A stretch of DNA of 5,554 nt, taken from assembly GCA_903921135.1 (NCBI GenBank), contig CAIXOY010000604.1, forward strand, positions 1 through 5,554, in the 5' to 3' direction. Positions 5,364-5,554 of this stretch are shown in pieces; positions within the stretch are counted from its first letter, which is position 1, and every line of letters begins with the position of its first letter. Source of the stretch: an uncultured Gammaproteobacteria bacterium. GTDB taxonomy: Bacteria; Pseudomonadota; Gammaproteobacteria; Pseudomonadales; UBA5518. A program made the translations under genes and the position numbers. A model generated the notes under the pieces. That model worked only from the letters and a program-made list of their open reading frames with translations, had not been told where the DNA came from and did not search any database.

Positions 5364-5554
5364 ATGGCAAGTAATTACGGAGGTGGCTACACGCAGCAAC
5401 GCGCTGGTGGCCCTGGCCAGGGCGGGTATGACCGACAAAGCACGCCAAGTGCCACGATCGCTTTATCTGATATCAAATTGCAATCACCTGTGTCAGTTGA
5501 GCTGTTCTCAAGCATTGCCGAAGACAAGGCAAAAATTGTGGCGGCTGCTGGTGG
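5364..5554 (+). CDS. csm2: Csm2-like small subunit of a type III-A CRISPR effector (3' end outside window)
   Basis: Only the first 63 codons are visible. The first 30 residues are low-complexity and rich in Gly, Gln and Tyr (NYGGGYTQQRAGGPGQGGYD). Then comes SATIALSDIKL and SPVSVELFSSIAEDKAKIV, which resembles the first helices of Csm2 (Cas11 of type III-A), a protein of about 120-150 aa that lines the inner filament of the Csm complex and contacts the crRNA-target duplex. The conserved block with a QLRRFYDE-type motif expected next lies beyond the window. Start 5364 is preferred over 5358 from the AGGAG spacing. The gene follows the Cas10-like fragment, the usual csm1-csm2 order. Base composition (25 G/C of 60 at 5461-5520) is well below the catabolic genes, consistent with acquired DNA. 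The assignment is from pattern memory; a full-length comparison would settle it. Confidence 0.6.
   Translation, partial: MASNYGGGYTQQRAGGPGQGGYDRQSTPSATIALSDIKLQSPVSVELFSSIAEDKAKIVAAAG

Noticed and set aside
4921..5554. CRISPR repeats or spacers
   Set aside because: No direct repeat units of about 25-40 bp with regular spacing are present; any array must lie beyond the window.

Overview
The window comes from a high-GC bacterium, most likely a proteobacterium. A sample of the metabolic region (4441-4500) has 42 G/C of 60. The visible genes all lie on the plus strand apart from one possible minus-strand remnant. Two unrelated blocks meet at about 5017-5030.

Block 1 (1-4920) is a lipid or acyl-CoA catabolic cluster. 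In order it holds the C-terminal part of a 3-hydroxyacyl-CoA dehydrogenase (cut by the window start), an acyl-CoA dehydrogenase, an acyl-CoA synthetase, a protein with two NTF2/SnoaL-like domains, and a TetR-family regulator. The first four are tightly spaced: gaps of 40 and 29 nt, then a 4-nt ATGA overlap. They read as one operon: the ligase activates a carboxylic acid to its CoA thioester, the flavoenzyme desaturates it, and the dehydrogenase oxidises the 3-hydroxyacyl-CoA. No enoyl-CoA hydratase or thiolase is visible. The substrate cannot be read from the sequence; a steroid or terpenoid side chain or a branched acid are possibilities only. The TetR gene follows after 66 nt with a candidate promoter of its own and is the obvious candidate regulator.

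Block 2 (about 5025-5554) has lower GC (25 of 60 at 5461-5520) and looks like the start of a type III-A CRISPR-Cas (Csm) effector operon. A 108-codon ORF resembles only the extreme C-terminus of the large subunit Cas10/Csm1. The next gene, cut by the window end, resembles the small subunit Csm2 (Cas11). Nearly all of cas10 is absent: the sequence where it should continue instead reads, on the minus strand, as the last codons of a different gene facing tetR. The simplest reading is a rearrangement or insertion that removed the 5' end of the csm operon and the start of a convergent chromosomal gene. An assembly join could give the same picture. Cas10 and Csm2 are assigned from remembered family patterns, not from a search.
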